From: JBLIOB01 sp047639575
Lineage (GTDB): Bacteria > Bacteroidota > Bacteroidia > Flavobacteriales_D > Parvicellaceae
DNA length: 25,538 bases
Direction: 5' to 3'
NCBI GenBank assembly: GCA_047639575.1
Contig: JBLIOB010000024.1
Span: forward strand, 1 to 25,538
Of the stretch, positions 23,744 to 25,538 are shown in pieces (positions within the stretch are counted from its first letter, which is position 1; the number at the start of each line of letters is the position of its first letter). The notes under the pieces are model-generated. The model searched no databases. It was given only the letters and a program-made list of their open reading frames with translations, and was not told where the DNA came from. The position numbers and the translations under genes are program-made.

Positions 23744-23775
23744 AAACCTGCAAACGAATTAACATTTACAGGTTT
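23744..23775 (-). terminator. Intrinsic terminator of the minus-strand lipoprotein gene, between convergent genes
   Basis: AAACCTG (23744-23750) pairs with CAGGTTT (23769-23775), with AAA/TTT pairing further in. On the minus strand a run of seven T's follows, so it best serves the lipoprotein gene ending at 23798. On the plus strand it is followed only by TTTCC, so termination there is likely weaker. Confidence 0.7.
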
Positions 23776-23797
23776 CCTTGAATTTTATTAGGATGGA

Positions 23798-24478
23798 TTA
23801 GTCAGTGATAGTAATACTAACTGTTCGTCCTTTATATGTTGAAATCATTTTACCTCCAGCAAACGTTCCTTGTTCCAAAGGCTTAATTTGTACTCTTTCA
23901 ATCTCTATTTTTGCTTGTCCTGTTACCAATCCTGTTAGAGAATTACGATCTATAGTAATATAGGTGCTTCCAACAATATTAGCTCTAAACTTTTTGGTCG
24001 CCCCGGCTTTGATTGTTATCTCAACCGTCTCGCCACTCTGAACCGGATCTCCATTCCAAGGTAAAAAGAAGTCTGATTTCTTATTTATACTAGACAGACC
24101 AAATGGCAATTCAACGGATTTTAGAAGACTGGCCTCGTTTTGATAAACTTGAGCTTCTGTATCCTGGTATTCAAAAGTGCCATTTCCCGGAGCCGCATAA
24201 CTCGTAAGAGAATAATTGCCTGCCAACCTTCTCCACGCTAATGCTTCTCCATTAAAACGAACTGTTGCTGGATATGAGAGCTCTAATTTCTTACCTGATG
24301 CATGGCTTATTCTAAACTCAGCTTCTGCCGTTGTCTTATTCGAATTTGCATCATACGTATAATTATATTCAGAATAAATTCTATTCTGATCTGTAGTAAG
24401 CGACTCTTCTCTTTTGCAACTTGAAAAGAAAAGAACGACTATTAGTACTAGCCCTATGTTTGTAAATGTTCCTTTCAT
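23798..24478 (-). CDS. Lipoprotein of unknown function
   Basis: From ATG 24478 the product has 226 residues: a signal sequence MKGTFTNIGLVLIVVLFFSS and lipobox FFSSC with Cys21. The mature part is mainly beta-strand-like. It includes a segment near residues 30-60 (RIYSEYNYTYDANSNKTTAE) that resembles the start of small Ig-like or transthyretin-like domains, and a C-terminus of short strands (KTISTYKGRT-like). An upstream TTG/GTG extension to 24508 would place ten residues before the lipoprotein signal and is unlikely. I do not recognise a family. It is convergent with the PorP-OmpA gene and divergent from aminopeptidase P, so no operon partner hints at its job. Confidence 0.7.
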   Translation of the reverse strand: MKGTFTNIGLVLIVVLFFSSCKREESLTTDQNRIYSEYNYTYDANSNKTTAEAEFRISHASGKKLELSYPATVRFNGEALAWRRLAGNYSLTSYAAPGNGTFEYQDTEAQVYQNEASLLKSVELPFGLSSINKKSDFFLPWNGDPVQSGETVEITIKAGATKKFRANIVGSTYITIDRNSLTGLVTGQAKIEIERVQIKPLEQGTFAGGKMISTYKGRTVSITITD

Positions 24479-24621
24479 AACGTCTGTTTTAAGATTTACG
24501 TAGACCATTTCAACTAGTATGCCAAATCCACTTTAGCCGATCATAAAGAATGTTAATTGTCTTCACAGGGAAAACTTTTAGGAGAATCCATAATAGTATT
24601 ATATCAATAATTAGAAGGTTC

Positions 24622-24642
24622 ATTTGTACCTTAGCTACAAAT
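24622..24642. promoter_or_regulatory. Perfect inverted repeat ATTTGTA-N7-TACAAAT before aminopeptidase P
   Basis: The arms at 24622-24628 and 24636-24642 are exact complements around a 7-base centre, ending nine bases before the ATG. The site could be an operator, or form a small hairpin at the ribosome entry site. The centre together with flanking TA forms TACCTTAG, one mismatch from a -7 box. Confidence 0.4.
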
Positions 24643-24651
24643 CATGTTGAG

Positions 24652-25538
24652 ATGAAGTACGACAGAATAGACAAAGCACTATACAAGGATAACAGAAGAC
24701 GATTTATAAGCCAGTTATTACCCGGATCGATCGCTGTTTTTAACTCCAACGATATTATAACGACTAGTGCAGATAGCTCTGCTCCCTTTGTTCAACATAG
24801 GGACATATTACATTTATCGGGGGTTGATCAAGAAGAAAGTATTCTGGTAGTTTTCCCGGAATGTCATCTTTCAAAACATAAAGAAATCCTATTTCTAAAA
24901 GAAACCAACGATCATATTGCAGTTTGGGAAGGTGAAAAACTGACCAAAGAAACAGCGTATGAAACGAGCGGAATTAAAACTGTTTACTGGTTAGATCAAT
25001 TTGAGTCTGTACTAAAGACGTTGATGTCAGAAGCGAAGAATGTTTACATCAATACGAATGAGCATACACGCGCAAATACAGAAACAGAAACAAGAGAAGA
25101 TCGCTTCATTTCTTGGTGCAAAGCCAAATATCCTGGGCATGAGTATCAAAGAAGCGCGCCTATTATGCATCGGATTCGTTCTGTAAAACATCAGATTGAA
25201 TTGGACCTAATGCAACAAGCTTGCGACATTACTAAAACGGCATTTGATCGCATCATGAAGTTCATGAAACCAGGCATATGGGAATATGAAATTGAGGCAG
25301 AGATTATGCACGAATTCTTAAGAAATCGCTCTAAAGGATTTGCGTATACTCCTATTATCGCATCAGGTGCTAGTGCTTGTGTTCTTCACTACATAGAAAA
25401 CAACAAACAATGTAAAGATGGAGAAGTGATCTTATTTGATTGGGCTGCTGAATATGCAAATTACGCTTCTGACATGACGCGTTGTCTTCCTGTAAACGGC
25501 CGGTTTTCGGATCGTCAAAAAGATGTTTATAATGCAGT
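24652..25538 (+). CDS. pepP: Aminopeptidase P family Xaa-Pro aminopeptidase (C-terminus beyond the window)
   Basis: Some 295 codons are visible, running off the right edge; a full enzyme is about 430-470 residues. The N-terminal creatinase-like domain (about 1-165) has RRRFISQLLPGSIAVF and RDILHLSGV. The catalytic pita-bread domain starts near 175 with RIRSVKHQIELDLMQQA and FAYTPIIASGASACVLHY. Its metal-binding Asp residues appear in LFDWAAEYANYASDMTR. Aminopeptidase P is a dimetal (usually Mn) enzyme that removes N-terminal residues before proline in the cytosol. The remaining His and two Glu ligands would be past position 25538 and cannot be checked. ATG 24652 puts MKYDRIDKALYKDNR at the start, typical of the family in Bacteroidota. 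A three-codon mini-ORF ends on its start codon. Confidence 0.9.
   Translation, partial: MKYDRIDKALYKDNRRRFISQLLPGSIAVFNSNDIITTSADSSAPFVQHRDILHLSGVDQEESILVVFPECHLSKHKEILFLKETNDHIAVWEGEKLTKETAYETSGIKTVYWLDQFESVLKTLMSEAKNVYINTNEHTRANTETETREDRFISWCKAKYPGHEYQRSAPIMHRIRSVKHQIELDLMQQACDITKTAFDRIMKFMKPGIWEYEIEAEIMHEFLRNRSKGFAYTPIIASGASACVLHYIENNKQCKDGEVILFDWAAEYANYASDMTRCLPVNGRFSDRQKDVYNA

Noticed and set aside
1..25538. CRISPR array, IS element, integrase, tRNA, phage or known anti-phage defence genes.
   Set aside because: No spaced direct repeats of CRISPR size, no transposase or integrase motifs, no cloverleaf and no defence-type domains were seen. The tandem repeats present are protein-coding.

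Overview
The window reads as an AT-rich chromosome segment of a Bacteroidota bacterium, most likely order Flavobacteriales (perhaps Crocinitomicaceae- or Cryomorphaceae-like; the family is a guess). Pointers are type IX secretion (T9SS) sorting domains of both type A and type B, a PorP/SprF-family outer-membrane protein, a DUF4271 gene beside hemD, a succinate dehydrogenase with a single five-helix cytochrome b subunit, promoter boxes of the TAnnTTTG type, and short Cys-lipoproteins. No rRNA, tRNA, IS element, CRISPR array or phage gene was seen. No gene-free stretch reaches 300 bases; the longest gap is about 230 bases between hemA and a small lipoprotein gene.

Layout. Positions 1-539 (-) hold the N-terminal end of a secreted propeller-repeat protein that runs off the left edge. 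A VAT-1-like quinone oxidoreductase (675-1697, +) converges on a minus-strand pair, hemD and DUF4271 (1778-3450). Glutaryl-CoA dehydrogenase (3563-4741, +) follows. Next comes a minus-strand block: a secreted purple-acid-phosphatase-like enzyme with a type A sorting domain (4891-6501), a fused hemC-hemD gene (6565-8100) and hemA (8100-9338). Thus the window carries HemA, HemC and two HemD domains of tetrapyrrole synthesis. A 50-residue histidine-rich lipoprotein gene (9572-9724, +) stands between hemA and sdhCAB (9793-13307, -). It shares a bidirectional terminator with sdhB. The sdh operon has a textbook Bacteroidota promoter.

Upstream of sdh lie two divergent membrane-protein genes: an HTTM/vitamin-K-carboxylase-like protein (13416-14876, -) and a GT-C-like multispanning protein (14950-16413, +). 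The right half is dominated by an apparent operon: a 1886-residue secreted protein (16551-22211), made of a Gly-rich tract, ten HYR repeats and a type B T9SS domain, then 11 bases later a PorP/SprF-coiled coil-OmpA fusion (22223-23737). I read this as a giant surface adhesin plus its dedicated outer-membrane partner that anchors itself to peptidoglycan. The window ends with an unrecognised lipoprotein (23798-24478, -) and the first 295 codons of an aminopeptidase P (24652 onward, +).

The most interesting items are the adhesin/PorP-OmpA pair, the doubled HemD, the VKGC-like HTTM protein with its divergent partner, and the tiny His-rich lipoprotein.
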